Shown here in pieces: positions 18,801-26,694 of a stretch of 64,000 nt of DNA. The translations under genes and the position numbers were made by a program. The notes below the pieces were generated by a model. That model ran no database searches. It saw only the letters and a program-made list of their open reading frames with translations, and was not told the origin of the DNA. Every line of letters starts with the position of its first letter. The first letter of the stretch is position 1. The DNA is from Variovorax sp. KBW07 (GTDB lineage Bacteria; Pseudomonadota; Gammaproteobacteria; Burkholderiales; Burkholderiaceae_C). The stretch spans positions 1 to 64,000 of the forward strand of contig NZ_QAJK01000036.1 in NCBI RefSeq assembly GCF_003852515.1, given 5' to 3'.

Positions 18801-21127
18801 ACTGGCGCACCGGCAGCAACACGGTCGTCGTGCACGTCAAGAGCGGGCTGCCCAACGAAGGCTTCCTGGCACAGGCCACTACCGCCGCCGTCTGCGTGGC
18901 GCCGACCGTGGCGCTGTCGAAGACCACCACCGGCGGCGCGGGCGGGCCCTTCAACTTCACGCTGAGCAACACCACCCAGACCAACGGCGTGGTCAGCACC
19001 ATGGCGGCCGGCACGGCGGTGCAGGTCGATGGCAACACGACGGCGGCGGGCACGCAGCCCTTCTCGGCCACGGCCGCGGCCACGCCCATCACCATCACCG
19101 AGCCGGCGGTGCCGGGCTGGAACCTGGCGAGCGCCCTGTGCACCGATGCCGGCACGCCGATCGGCAGCCTGGGCAGCGGCGCCAATGCACGCACCTACAC
19201 CATCCCCGCCGAAAGCGTGCAGTACGGCAAGCCGCTGCAATGCGTGTTCACCAACGCGGCGTCCGCCACGGTGACGATCAGCAAGGTGAGCAACGGCGGC
19301 ACCGGCGCCTTCGGCTTCACGGGCAGCAACGGCCTGGCCGCGCAGACCATCACCACGGCCACCGCCGGCACCGCGGTCGCCGGGGCGATCCAGACGCTCG
19401 CCGCGCCGGGCGTGGCCACCACCATCACCGAAGACGCGCCGCCCGCCAACTACGCGCTCACCGGCGTGAGCTGCACCGGCCTGGGCGCGGGCGGCACCGC
19501 CACGCCCGACCTGCCCAACCGCAAGGTCACGCTCGACGCGGCGGCCACTGCGGCGGGCAGCAACATTGCCTGCACCTTCACCAACACTTACACGCCGCCG
19601 TACCCCAAGGTGCGCATCGTGAAGACCACCACCGGCGGCAGCGGCGCCAACGTGTTCACCTTCGCGCTCAGCGGCCTGTCGGCATCGACCGACAGCATCA
19701 CCGTCACCGGGGCCGACACCGTGAGCGGCGCCACCAACCTGACAGGCACGGCCGGCCTTGAAGCGACCATCAAGGAAAGCGTGCCCGCCGGTTGGCCCGC
19801 CAACCCGATCAGCGCGAGCTGCGTCGATGCCGCCAGCGCCACGCCCACCACGCCCTTCGGCACGCTCGTGGGCAACCAGCTGACGCTGCCCGCGGCGCGC
19901 ATGGTGGCGGGCGCCGACATCAGTTGCACGTTCGTCAACGGTTTCGGCTACAGCGTGACGGGGCGCGTGTTTCTCGACAACGGCATCGGCACGGGCATCG
20001 CGAACGACGGGCTGGTCAACGGCGGCGAAGGCGGCATTGCCGGCGCGGCCGTGCGGCTGACCAACTGCGGCGCCACGGTGATTTCCACCGCCACCACCGA
20101 CGGCGCCGGCAACTACGCGCTCGACGTGCCCTTTGCCACCGCCGCCAACGCGCCGCTGTGCGTGGAGCAGGCCAACACCGCGTCGCGCCTGTCGACCGGT
20201 GCCTCGTTCGGCAACGTGAAGCTGCCCTCGGGTTCGGCCGTGGCCAGCGGCGGCACCACCTACACCTACACGCGCGCCAGTACGCCCGACCGCATCGCAT
20301 TCACGTGGAACGGCAGCGGCCATGCGGGCCTGAACTTCGGCGACGTGGAGCCCAACACGCTGGCCGCGGACGGCGCCAAGAGCGGCCTGCCGGGCAGCAC
20401 CGTGAGCTATGCGCACACCTTCATCGCGCGCACCGGCGGCAGCGTGAGCTTCAGCATTTCTGCGTCGGTCGATACGCCGGCCATCGGCGGCTGGAGCGGC
20501 AAGATCTTTGCCGACACCGGCTGCACCGGCGCGTTGCAGCCCGGCGCCGCGCAGCTGTATCCGCCGGCCGTGCCCGTCACGGTGGTGGCGGGGCAGAACG
20601 TGTGCCTGGTCATGCAGGAATTCATTCCGGCCAACGCGGCCAATGGCAGCACCAACCGCAGCACCGTGCAGGCCAGCTTCGACTTCACCAACGCCGGCCC
20701 CGCGCTGAACGCGACCTACACGTTGCTCGACATCACGACGGTGTCGAACAGCGCGCTGGAGCTGAAGAAGGAAGTGCGCAACGTGACGAAGGGCGACAGC
20801 TTCGGCGTCAACAACCAGGCCAAGTCGGGCGAGACGCTGGAGTACCGCGTCACCTACACCAACAACGGCATGACGCCCATCACCGGCATGACGGTGAACG
20901 ACGCAACGCCGCAGTACACCAGCTTCGTTGCGGCGCAGGCCGGCACCACGCCGGCTTCGCTGACGGCCTGCAGCAAGAACACGCCCGCCAATGCGGCCCC
21001 CGCGCCGGCGGTGGCCTGCGCCGTCGCGCAGGCGGCCGGTGGCACCGGCGGCCTGCGCTGGGCCTTCACCGGTTCGCTCGCACCGGGCGGCACGGGCACG
21101 GTGTTGTTCAGCGTGAAGGTGGACTGA
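15812..21127 (+). CDS. Giant mosaic adhesin-like DUF11 protein, 1771 aa
   Basis: ATG at 15812 follows a GGCGGA-like site. The signal peptide has an Arg-rich n-region, core 'WLWAGALALPALFLSAP' and cleavage near AGA|AQV. Module order by residue: glycine-rich domain with poly-Gly/Tyr runs (60-335); DUF11 (340-485); two invasin/intimin-type Ig domains ('NGTDQDVLEAMVRDASSNP', 'NGIAKDVLQAYVRDASGNP', about 490-715); a prealbumin-like repeat (725-830); a jelly-roll-like domain ('LKLDFYSDNSVAEVFVNG', 845-1030); three more prealbumin-like repeats; an SdrD-like B domain (about 1380-1510); and C-terminal DUF11 domains. No anchor or barrel is visible, so it may be held by the preceding barrel protein. An ATG at 15776 overlapping the upstream gene is a less likely start. 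The stop lies 18 nt from the convergent TPM gene. Confidence 0.82.
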   Translation: MTQISTSHRARLAQGLRRLRWLWAGALALPALFLSAPAGAAQVTCTPQTGYNTCFQITYSGADQTFTVPAGVSAVFLKAWGAGGGGPNTSYYTTQRGGGGGGFASGTLAVTAGSTLGVVVGQGGRMNDIVGVYGGGGAGGNGATISRGASGGGLSGVFASTTLTQGNARLIAGAGGGSSPGADVNTPSGAGGGGLTGGSDGTTGSGKGGTQSAGGVAGSGGSCNVANATGGTALKGGQGASTNQNQNEGGGGGGGGYYGGGGGICQGTDPNGMGGGGSGYLWSSLTGTNILSGSNSAADNTGGAAANTGDPHYTSGIAVGGGGNASGGSGLVVIQYNAPMPELALSKTAPPTVTQSGSIVYTLSLTNNGTAATGTTVVVRDRLPTGVRATAAAAGAGVSSVNCGTMPSGTGVALTCTMTLPASGIPIGETRSFTLTATAPATANTVVTNYASAEVDGNGTPPTIPTSGCTSSATISCDSAATLVVGPAAPARSGERTVVNNMTANGTDQDVLEAMVRDASSNPLPGIVVTFAATSGVAFNGGAVGAAGTCTTDANGLCSVMATSTIAGNKSTVVSTSTGALTGSFTIGANSYGPSPASYAFVVGTPSAAQSGLRVVTDNQLANGIAKDVLQAYVRDASGNPVGAGVVVTFGATPNVAFGTGAVGAAGSCTTTSASLCDMTAASSVPGSYANTTVTVAGDELAGSFTAGGNAYQPSPQPYRFGAMPTVTVQVNSLNGTGTFDFTGSNGLAAQSITTPAPNTVTSAPTQTLTAASTATTITEGAPPAGFSLTTATCTGMAAGGTATLSGRVLTLNAAATAPGSNIVCTFTNTGATGPTSPPIPPTVSCATNAAVFNTAYAGPNGPPLSSGRDSVWESGEGTATGGPGSVGAWQRSYVGNKAPGAWINSPFSNANWNSNYDPSHAGNVDVYHRFTFNMDGTVNPATFSLKLDFYSDNSVAEVFVNGVLQSVPGVPQGGSDPYNYTGYQAGRQASATLSSNWRTGSNTVVVHVKSGLPNEGFLAQATTAAVCVAPTVALSKTTTGGAGGPFNFTLSNTTQTNGVVSTMAAGTAVQVDGNTTAAGTQPFSATAAATPITITEPAVPGWNLASALCTDAGTPIGSLGSGANARTYTIPAESVQYGKPLQCVFTNAASATVTISKVSNGGTGAFGFTGSNGLAAQTITTATAGTAVAGAIQTLAAPGVATTITEDAPPANYALTGVSCTGLGAGGTATPDLPNRKVTLDAAATAAGSNIACTFTNTYTPPYPKVRIVKTTTGGSGANVFTFALSGLSASTDSITVTGADTVSGATNLTGTAGLEATIKESVPAGWPANPISASCVDAASATPTTPFGTLVGNQLTLPAARMVAGADISCTFVNGFGYSVTGRVFLDNGIGTGIANDGLVNGGEGGIAGAAVRLTNCGATVISTATTDGAGNYALDVPFATAANAPLCVEQANTASRLSTGASFGNVKLPSGSAVASGGTTYTYTRASTPDRIAFTWNGSGHAGLNFGDVEPNTLAADGAKSGLPGSTVSYAHTFIARTGGSVSFSISASVDTPAIGGWSGKIFADTGCTGALQPGAAQLYPPAVPVTVVAGQNVCLVMQEFIPANAANGSTNRSTVQASFDFTNAGPALNATYTLLDITTVSNSALELKKEVRNVTKGDSFGVNNQAKSGETLEYRVTYTNNGMTPITGMTVNDATPQYTSFVAAQAGTTPASLTACSKNTPANAAPAPAVACAVAQAAGGTGGLRWAFTGSLAPGGTGTVLFSVKVD
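16556..16579 (+). repeat. GGC trinucleotide run coding poly-glycine
   Basis: About eight tandem GGC triplets inside the 1771-aa gene encode a Gly8 run in the glycine-rich domain, followed by YYGGGGG. A change in copy number would keep frame and only change loop length. Confidence 0.6.
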
Positions 21128-21145
21128 ACGGCAAAGGCGGCTGGA

Positions 21146-22612
21146 CTACCAGCTTCCCGAAGCGCCGCCGCCGCTGCTGGAGCCGCCACCGCCGCTGTCG
21201 GACGACGACGAGCTGCTGCTTGATGAACTGCTGCTGCTCGACGAACTGCTGCTCCAGCCACTGTCGTTGCCATCGCTGTATCTGTCGTCGTCGTCAGGTC
21301 CGCCGCGGTTTCCCCCGAACGGCAGGAACGCGAACAGCATCGCAAGGAAGGTCGCCAGCGCTGCGGGAATCCAGCTCTCGTCGGGCACTGGGCCCGGGTT
21401 CGTTTCCATCAGCATGAAGCCGAGCACACCGAGCACGATGACCCAGCGGATGAAGAAGCCGAGCAGGCTGCGTTGCCAGCTCTTGCGGATGCCGATGACG
21501 ATGAGGCTGGCGAACAGCAGCACGCCGCCGCCGCACATGAACCACAGCAGGCCCCAGAAAAAGCGGTCGCTTCCCAGGTAGACGATGAGCGCGACCAGGC
21601 CGACGACCAGCACCGCGAGGCCGATGAAGAAAGTGCGCACTCCCTTGAACCGGCCGCTCAGGTAGCCGATGCCGTACACCAGGCTGGCGGGCATGAGCAG
21701 GAACATCGGCAAGGCGAGGTTCATCACCGCCACCGAAGCGGCGGCATGGCCGGCGAGCACCAGCCCCAGCACCGTCAGCTTGCCGGGCCGCTTGCGCGGC
21801 GCGGGCATTTCGGTCTGCAGGTCGGCCCACAGCGCGGCATCGCGCCCGGCGGCGCGACGCACCTTGCGGCCCCGCTTGCCGGAGCCGCGTGCCACCACGC
21901 GGGGGCCGGTGCCGGAAGCCGGCGCGGAGCGCCCGTACCAGGCGCCGACGGCCAGCGTCCAGAGCATCACGCCGATGAGCGACCAGCGCATCTGCGAGTC
22001 TTCGATCGGCTGAAGCACCGCCGCCAGCGGGTGCTTCTTGCGCGGCTCCTCCGCTTCGGGCCCGGCGGCCTCCATGGCACCCGGCGGATCGATCATTCGC
22101 GACAGCGACCGCACGGCCAGCTGGATGCCGCCCGCGTAGTCGTTGTCGCGAAAGCGCGGCGTCATCTGCTGGTCGATGATGCGGGCGGCCTGGATGTCGG
22201 TGATCGTGCCTTCAAGGCCGGTGCCGACCTCGATGCGCATCTTGCGGTCTTTCAGGGCCACCAGCAGCAGCACGCCGTCGTCCTCGTCCTTGCGGCCGAG
22301 CTTCCATTGCGCAAAGACACGGGTGGCGTACTGCTCGATGGAATCGTCGCCCGTGGTCGGCACGATCAGCACCGCCAGCTGGGCCTGCGTGTTCTGCTCG
22401 AGGCTGCGGATGTCGCTGCGAATCGCGTCCGCCTCGGCCGTGCCCAGCGTCTTGGTGAGGTCCACCACGCGCGAATCCATGGTTGGCACGGGGACTGGTT
22501 TTGCTTGCGCGCTGCCATGCCAGGCCAGCATCGCGATGAACAGGATGCCCACCCACCACAGCCACAGCCACTGAGATGGCCAGGCAGCCTTCACCCCCTT
22601 GCGACATTGCAT
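21146..22612 (-). CDS. TPM-domain (YgcG-like) membrane protein with poly-Ser tail
   Basis: The start is ATG at 22612, with GGGAG about 10 nt upstream. The product is 488 aa. An N-terminal hydrophobic signal ('WLWLWWVGILFIAMLAW') is followed by a TPM domain (about residues 45-170: 'VVDLTKTLGTAEADAIRSDI', 'DGVLLLVALKDRKMRIEVGTGLEG'). TPM domains occur in photosystem II repair proteins and YgcG-type envelope proteins. Four to six hydrophobic segments follow (about 200-420). The C-terminus is an Asp-rich stretch, about 18 consecutive Ser and a 'GGGASGSW' end typical of the family. It lies 62 nt downstream of pbpC and is probably co-transcribed. The biochemical role is unknown. Confidence 0.8.
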   Translation of the reverse strand: MQCRKGVKAAWPSQWLWLWWVGILFIAMLAWHGSAQAKPVPVPTMDSRVVDLTKTLGTAEADAIRSDIRSLEQNTQAQLAVLIVPTTGDDSIEQYATRVFAQWKLGRKDEDDGVLLLVALKDRKMRIEVGTGLEGTITDIQAARIIDQQMTPRFRDNDYAGGIQLAVRSLSRMIDPPGAMEAAGPEAEEPRKKHPLAAVLQPIEDSQMRWSLIGVMLWTLAVGAWYGRSAPASGTGPRVVARGSGKRGRKVRRAAGRDAALWADLQTEMPAPRKRPGKLTVLGLVLAGHAAASVAVMNLALPMFLLMPASLVYGIGYLSGRFKGVRTFFIGLAVLVVGLVALIVYLGSDRFFWGLLWFMCGGGVLLFASLIVIGIRKSWQRSLLGFFIRWVIVLGVLGFMLMETNPGPVPDESWIPAALATFLAMLFAFLPFGGNRGGPDDDDRYSDGNDSGWSSSSSSSSSSSSSSSSSSDSGGGGSSSGGGASGSW

Positions 22613-22674
22613 CGGAATCGATCTCCCAGTTGCAGCTCTTGTTGTTGCTGTCGTTGTCGCGGCGCCGTGCATCC

Positions 22675-24963
22675 TCATCGGCGCGCGCTTTTCGTCACCA
22701 CGCCCGCGCCGCGCACTTCGAGCCGGCGCTGGTCGACCACCTTGCCGCTGGCGTCCACCAGCTCGATCACATGGCGTCCCGGCCATGGCAGCCACTGCGC
22801 GGTGTTGCCGCGTGCAAAGGGCTTGCCGTCGATGCGCCATTGCACGCCGCGGCCTTCGGATTCGAAACGCACGCGCTGGCGCAGCGGCGGAATGTCGGGG
22901 TCGAGCGCGAGGATGGTGCCGTCGGCCGGCGAGGTGATGCGCGCCGAAGGCCCATCCGACGACGTGCCCGCGCCGGTGTCGAGCGCAAACAGCGGCTGCT
23001 CCGTGCCCTGCAAAAACCATTCGCTGCGCGGCGCTTCGAGCGCGTTGCCGTCGGCGCCGGGGCCGAAGCTCACGCGCGCCTCGACCAGCCCGGCGGGCGG
23101 CACGGGCGCGCGGCTCGGCTCGCGCGCATGCAGGAAGCGCATCACCTCAGCCCAGATGGGCGCGGCGCCGCTGGTGCCGCTCACGTCCCACATCGACGCG
23201 CCGCTGGCGTTGCCGACCCACACGCCCACCGTGTAGCGCTGCGACCAGCCCACCGCCCAGTTGTCGCGCATGTCCTTGCTGGTGCCGGTCTTCACGGCGG
23301 TCCAGAAGCGGGTCGAGAGAATGCTGTCGAGGCCGAAGGTGCGCGTGCGCGCATTCGGGTCGGAGAGGATGTCGCCGACGATGAAGGCGGCGCGCGCATC
23401 GAGCAGCGGCGGGGCGGCCGGCTTGTTCTTCTCGGCGGCAGTCGCGGGCGGTCGCGCGGTGAGTGTGGGGGTGCCGTAGCGCCCGCCGTTGGCCATCATG
23501 CGGTAGGCGTTGGTGAGCGACAGCAGCGACACTTCGGCGCTGCCCAGCGCGAGGCTGTAGCCGTAATAGTCGCCGCTTTCGCGCAGCGGCAGGCCGGCGG
23601 CGCGCAGCTCGCGCGCGAAGGATTCGGGCGACACCATCACCAGCGTGCGCACCGCCGGCACATTGAGCGAAGCGGCCAGCGCGGTGCGCGCCGACACCGG
23701 GCCTTTGAACTGGCGGTCGTAGTTCTGCGGAATGTAGAGACCGTTGGCGGTGTTGATCTGCGCCGATGAGTCGTCGATCAGCGAGGCCGCGGTGAGCCTG
23801 CGCTCGGCAATCGCCTGGCCATACAGCAGCGGCTTGAGCGTGGAGCCCGGCTGGCGCAGCGCGACCACCCCATCGACCTCGGCCGCCTGGCTCAGCGGGC
23901 CGGAAGAACCGACCCAGGCCAGCACTTCGCCGCTGGCGTTGTCGAGCACCACCAGCGCGCCGTCCTCGACATGGCGGCCACGCAGTTCGCGCAGATGCCG
24001 CTGCAAGGTGTCGAGCGCAAAGCGCTGCAGCGGCGCGCGCAAGGTCGTGCGCACACCCACCTCTTTGTCTTTCTCCCTCCCCCTCTGGGGGAGGGCCGGG
24101 GTGGGGGCTGCCCCCGAATTCGCAGCCCCACCCGCATCCCGCATCTCCCGCAGCACACGCCGAGCCGCATGCGGCGCAATCCCCTCATTGGCCTCGAACG
24201 CACGCCGCTGCACTGCCGCGCTGGTGAACATGTCGAGCGCCTCGCAATCGACCTTCTGCTCGGGCTCCATCACGCGCAGCACTTCGCAGGCGCGCTGCGC
24301 CACCACGGCAGGCTTTGCATTGGGCGCGCGCACCAGCGCGGCGGCCACGGCGGCTTCGCGTGCATCGAGTCCGCTCGGCGCCTTGCTGAACAGCGTGCGC
24401 GACAGCGCGTCGATGCCGACGATCTCGCCGCGGAAGGGCACGGTGTTCAGGTACGCCTCGAGGATCTGGTCCTTGCGCCAGCTGCGCTCCAGCTGTGCGG
24501 CCGCCACCGTCTGGCCGATCTTCTGCGTGAAGCTGCGTCCGCCGGCGGCGCGACGCAGGTCGTCGTCGAGCAGGCCCGACAGCTGCATCGTGATGGTCGA
24601 TGCGCCGCGCGTGCGCGTGTTCCACAGGTTGCCCCAGGCCGCGGCCGACACGGCACGCCAGTCGATGCCGCTGTGTTCGTAGAAGCGCTTGTCTTCGCTC
24701 AGCACCATGGCCGTGCGCAGGGCGGGCGACACATCGGCCAGCGCGGTCCATTGGCCGCGCCGCACGGTGGCGTCGGTGCGCACGCGTTGCAGCAGCTCGC
24801 CATTGCGGTCGAGCACCGCGGTGTCGGAAGAGCGGAAGTCGCGCTTCACCTCGTCGAAGCTGACGACACCTCCGAGAGCCCAGGCCGGGTGTGCGCAGGC
24901 GGTTGCCAGCAGCGCGGCTGCGGCAAGGGCCTTGCGGCGGAACATGAAGGACGCGAACGGCAT
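22675..24963 (-). CDS. pbpC: Penicillin-binding protein 1C
   Basis: From ATG 24963 (762 aa; a GTG at 24972 adds three residues) there is a signal/anchor segment. A GT51 peptidoglycan glycosyltransferase domain follows (about 45-240) with 'SEDKRFYEHSGID' (catalytic Glu90) and 'STITMQLSG'. The transpeptidase domain (about 335-630) carries STLK (Ser374-Lys377), SLN (432-434) and KTG (558-560). The C-terminal 90 residues look like the BiPBP_C beta domain of PBP1C. Between the two catalytic domains (about residues 283-302) an Ala/Pro/Gly stretch with 'TPALPQRGRE' is encoded by an inserted palindromic repeat. PBP1C homologues usually neighbour alpha-2-macroglobulin genes; here that gene lies about 33 kb away. 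The TPM gene follows downstream. Confidence 0.92.
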   Translation of the reverse strand: MPFASFMFRRKALAAAALLATACAHPAWALGGVVSFDEVKRDFRSSDTAVLDRNGELLQRVRTDATVRRGQWTALADVSPALRTAMVLSEDKRFYEHSGIDWRAVSAAAWGNLWNTRTRGASTITMQLSGLLDDDLRRAAGGRSFTQKIGQTVAAAQLERSWRKDQILEAYLNTVPFRGEIVGIDALSRTLFSKAPSGLDAREAAVAAALVRAPNAKPAVVAQRACEVLRVMEPEQKVDCEALDMFTSAAVQRRAFEANEGIAPHAARRVLREMRDAGGAANSGAAPTPALPQRGREKDKEVGVRTTLRAPLQRFALDTLQRHLRELRGRHVEDGALVVLDNASGEVLAWVGSSGPLSQAAEVDGVVALRQPGSTLKPLLYGQAIAERRLTAASLIDDSSAQINTANGLYIPQNYDRQFKGPVSARTALAASLNVPAVRTLVMVSPESFARELRAAGLPLRESGDYYGYSLALGSAEVSLLSLTNAYRMMANGGRYGTPTLTARPPATAAEKNKPAAPPLLDARAAFIVGDILSDPNARTRTFGLDSILSTRFWTAVKTGTSKDMRDNWAVGWSQRYTVGVWVGNASGASMWDVSGTSGAAPIWAEVMRFLHAREPSRAPVPPAGLVEARVSFGPGADGNALEAPRSEWFLQGTEQPLFALDTGAGTSSDGPSARITSPADGTILALDPDIPPLRQRVRFESEGRGVQWRIDGKPFARGNTAQWLPWPGRHVIELVDASGKVVDQRRLEVRGAGVVTKSARR
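24072..24120. repeat. Palindromic repeat element inserted in frame in pbpC
   Basis: CCCTCCCCC (24075-24083) and GGGGGAGGG (24087-24095) form a perfect 9-bp stem with a 3-nt loop. A second small GGGGG/CCCCC hairpin (24103-24107 and 24111-24115) follows. On the coding strand it reads 'PTPALPQRGRE', a translated signature I recall from a dispersed intergenic repeat of beta-proteobacteria. It interrupts pbpC at the linker between the glycosyltransferase and transpeptidase domains and keeps the frame open. Confidence 0.7.
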
Positions 24964-24972
24964 GAAGGGCAC

Positions 24973-25278
24973 TGCGGGATATCTCTAAAGCGCGAAAGGC
25001 GACCCTCGGCATTCTCTGCGATGCGAAGTGCGCACCGGCCGGGCTGATGCACGACGGGATTTGCACCTACCCGCGAACGGGGCCGTGGCCGCCGCGTCGT
25101 TGCCGGGCCGGCGGCCAGAGTGGCTTTCATGCGGTGCGGGAAAGGTCCACATCCGGTAACGAACTTCACGTGCGCGCTTCAATGAAGCAACCTGCGCGCT
25201 ACCGGCGTGGCCTTCAATGCATCACCGGCCCGCTGGAGGCGGGCCCGGTTCCACAACCACTCCAAGGAGAAACGCATC
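24973..25278. other. pbpC / small lipoprotein intergenic region with leader hairpin
   Basis: No gene is supported in this 306-nt divergent gap. It should hold the promoters of pbpC (minus) and the lipoprotein gene (plus). A strong GC hairpin has arms 25224-25233 and 25239-25249, one bulge and a 5-nt loop. It sits 30 nt before the lipoprotein start, upstream of its AAGGAGA site (25264-25270), and may stabilise the leader. Confidence 0.4.
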
Positions 25279-25491
25279 ATGAAGAAGACATTGGCGCTCT
25301 TGCTGGCCGCATCGGCCATCCTGGCCGGCTGCGTCGTCGCACCCTACGACCGTCCGCCACCGCCGCGCGGCCACCAGTACGGCGGCGACCGCGACCGTGA
25401 CGGCGTGCCGAACCGCGTCGACCGGGACCGCGATGGCGACGGCGTGCCCAACCGCTACGACCGCAACCCGAACAACCCGTACCGCAACTGA
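25279..25491 (+). CDS. Tiny lipoprotein with Asp-rich calcium-loop-like repeats
   Basis: ATG at 25279 follows AAGGAGA. The 70-aa product has a classic short signal 'MKKTLALLLAASAILAGC' with Cys18 as the lipidation site. After a Pro-rich linker (DRPPPPRGHQYG) come near-identical units 'DRDRDGVPNRVDRD' and 'GDGVPNRYDRNPNN'. This D-x-D-x-D-G-V-P-N pattern resembles thrombospondin type-3 calcium loops found in OmpA-like proteins, but here with no attached domain. A strong bidirectional terminator follows. Similar small proteins are usually annotated as hypothetical lipoproteins. Confidence 0.75.
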   Translation: MKKTLALLLAASAILAGCVVAPYDRPPPPRGHQYGGDRDRDGVPNRVDRDRDGDGVPNRYDRNPNNPYRN

Positions 25492-25511
25492 TCGCAACTG
25501 ATCGACGGATC

Positions 25512-25557
25512 AAAGAAAACGGCCGCGAAGCTCGATGCTTCGCGGCCGTTTTTCTTT
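25512..25557. terminator. Bidirectional Rho-independent terminator
   Basis: The structure is AAAGAAAA, an 11-bp GC-rich stem (ACGGCCGCGAAGC type) with loop TCGAT, then TTTTTCTTT. The A-run on one side and the T-run on the other let it end both the plus-strand lipoprotein transcript and the minus-strand LysE transcript that converges on it. Confidence 0.93.
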
Positions 25558-25597
25558 GATGCGCGGTTCAACCGCGTAAGCAGGTTGGCGTGTTGCT

Positions 25598-26224
25598 TCA
25601 ACCCGGCCGGCGCGCCATCAGCGCCCAGATGCCCGCCACGCTCAGCAGCGAGCCACCCGCGAAGTTGAAGCGCCGCTGCGCGCGCGGCGACGACAGCAGC
25701 TTGCGCGCCGAGCCGGCAAACACCGCATAGAGCGTGGCGTTGGTCGCGGCCAGCGCCACGAAGGTCATGGCCAGCACCCACATCTGGTGCGTCACGTCGG
25801 CTGCCGGGCTGATGAACTGCGGCAGGAAGGCCACGAAGAACACGATGCCCTTGGGGTTGAGCGCCGTCACCAGGTAGGTGTTGGCGAACAGGCGCCAGTG
25901 CGAGGCGGGCGCGGCCGGCGCGGCCATCTCGGTGGACGAGATGCCGGCACGCAGCAGCTTGATGCCCAGGTACAGCAGGTACAGCCCGCCGACCCACTTC
26001 ACCACCGTGAACCAGAACGCCGAGGTGGCCAGCAGCGCGCCCAGGCCCAGCAGCGACACCACCAGCGCGGTCGAGTCGCCCAGCGCCACCGCTGCTACCA
26101 ACGGCACGTTGGCGCGCCTGCCGTGCGACATGGAATAGCTGATGACCGTGAGGATCGTCGGCCCCGGAATGATCAGCAGGACGGCCGAGGCCGCGACGAA
26201 GGCGAGCCAGAGTTCGAAGGGCAT
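25598..26224 (-). CDS. LysE/RhtB-family amino-acid exporter
   Basis: ATG at 26224 gives 208 aa, the normal family length. The start 'MPFELWLAFVAASAVLLIIPGPTIL' carries the conserved first helix with the PGP motif of LysE/RhtB exporters. 'GLYLLYLGIKLLR' and 'ALNPKGIVFFVAFLPQF' match the third and fourth conserved blocks. About six membrane segments are present. It should export an amino acid or homoserine-lactone-like compound across the inner membrane; the substrate is unknown. The GFA-fold gene lies 68 nt upstream on the same strand. Confidence 0.9.
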   Translation of the reverse strand: MPFELWLAFVAASAVLLIIPGPTILTVISYSMSHGRRANVPLVAAVALGDSTALVVSLLGLGALLATSAFWFTVVKWVGGLYLLYLGIKLLRAGISSTEMAAPAAPASHWRLFANTYLVTALNPKGIVFFVAFLPQFISPAADVTHQMWVLAMTFVALAATNATLYAVFAGSARKLLSSPRAQRRFNFAGGSLLSVAGIWALMARRPG

Positions 26225-26292
26225 GCGGTTGTCTCCAGAGGGTGTTTGTCGTTGGGGATCGTTGGGTATCGTTGTGGAAGCGATTCTCGTCG

Positions 26293-26694
26293 TCAGTGCC
26301 CGATGGCGGTGCGCGCGACGTGCCAGGTGCCGCGGTGCCCGTCCACGTAGCTGATCGGCGAGTTGGCCAGGTCGTCGAGGTCCGCGTCGTCCAGGCAGAT
26401 CACGTTCACGCCGTACGCGCTCGCGCCGGTCTCGGGTGAATGGCCCACGCCGAAGGAGCGCACGCGGCAGTGCCGGCACACGATGTAGTGGCTGTTGCGG
26501 GTGTCGAGCATCTGCTCGCTGAGCTCGGACTCGCCTTCGAGCAGGCGGAAGGAATCCGTCGCGACGATGGCCGGCCAGAAGCGCGTCTGGGTGCAGATGG
26601 CGCAGTTGCACCGCAGGGTGCCCAGGCTCAGGTCGATGTCGGCTTCGAATCGCACGGCGCCGCAGTGGCAGCCGCCGGTATAGGTCTTTTTCAT
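26293..26694 (-). CDS. GFA-family (Mss4-like fold) zinc protein
   Basis: From ATG 26694 the 133-aa protein starts 'MKKTYTGGCHCGAVRF'. It has Cys9/Cys11, Cys29/Cys31/Cys34 ('CNCAIC') and Cys73/Cys76, the zinc-ligand pattern of the GFA (glutathione-dependent formaldehyde-activating-like) family. These proteins have an Mss4-like fold; true formaldehyde activation is documented for few of them. The usual CxxCG after the last pair is changed to CRHCRVRSFG. A longer open frame to 26784 has no conserved start. Confidence 0.85.
   Translation of the reverse strand: MKKTYTGGCHCGAVRFEADIDLSLGTLRCNCAICTQTRFWPAIVATDSFRLLEGESELSEQMLDTRNSHYIVCRHCRVRSFGVGHSPETGASAYGVNVICLDDADLDDLANSPISYVDGHRGTWHVARTAIGH

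Noticed and set aside
16658-20416. A 1252-codon minus-strand frame
   Set aside because: Shadow of the 1771-aa gene; no start or domain evidence.
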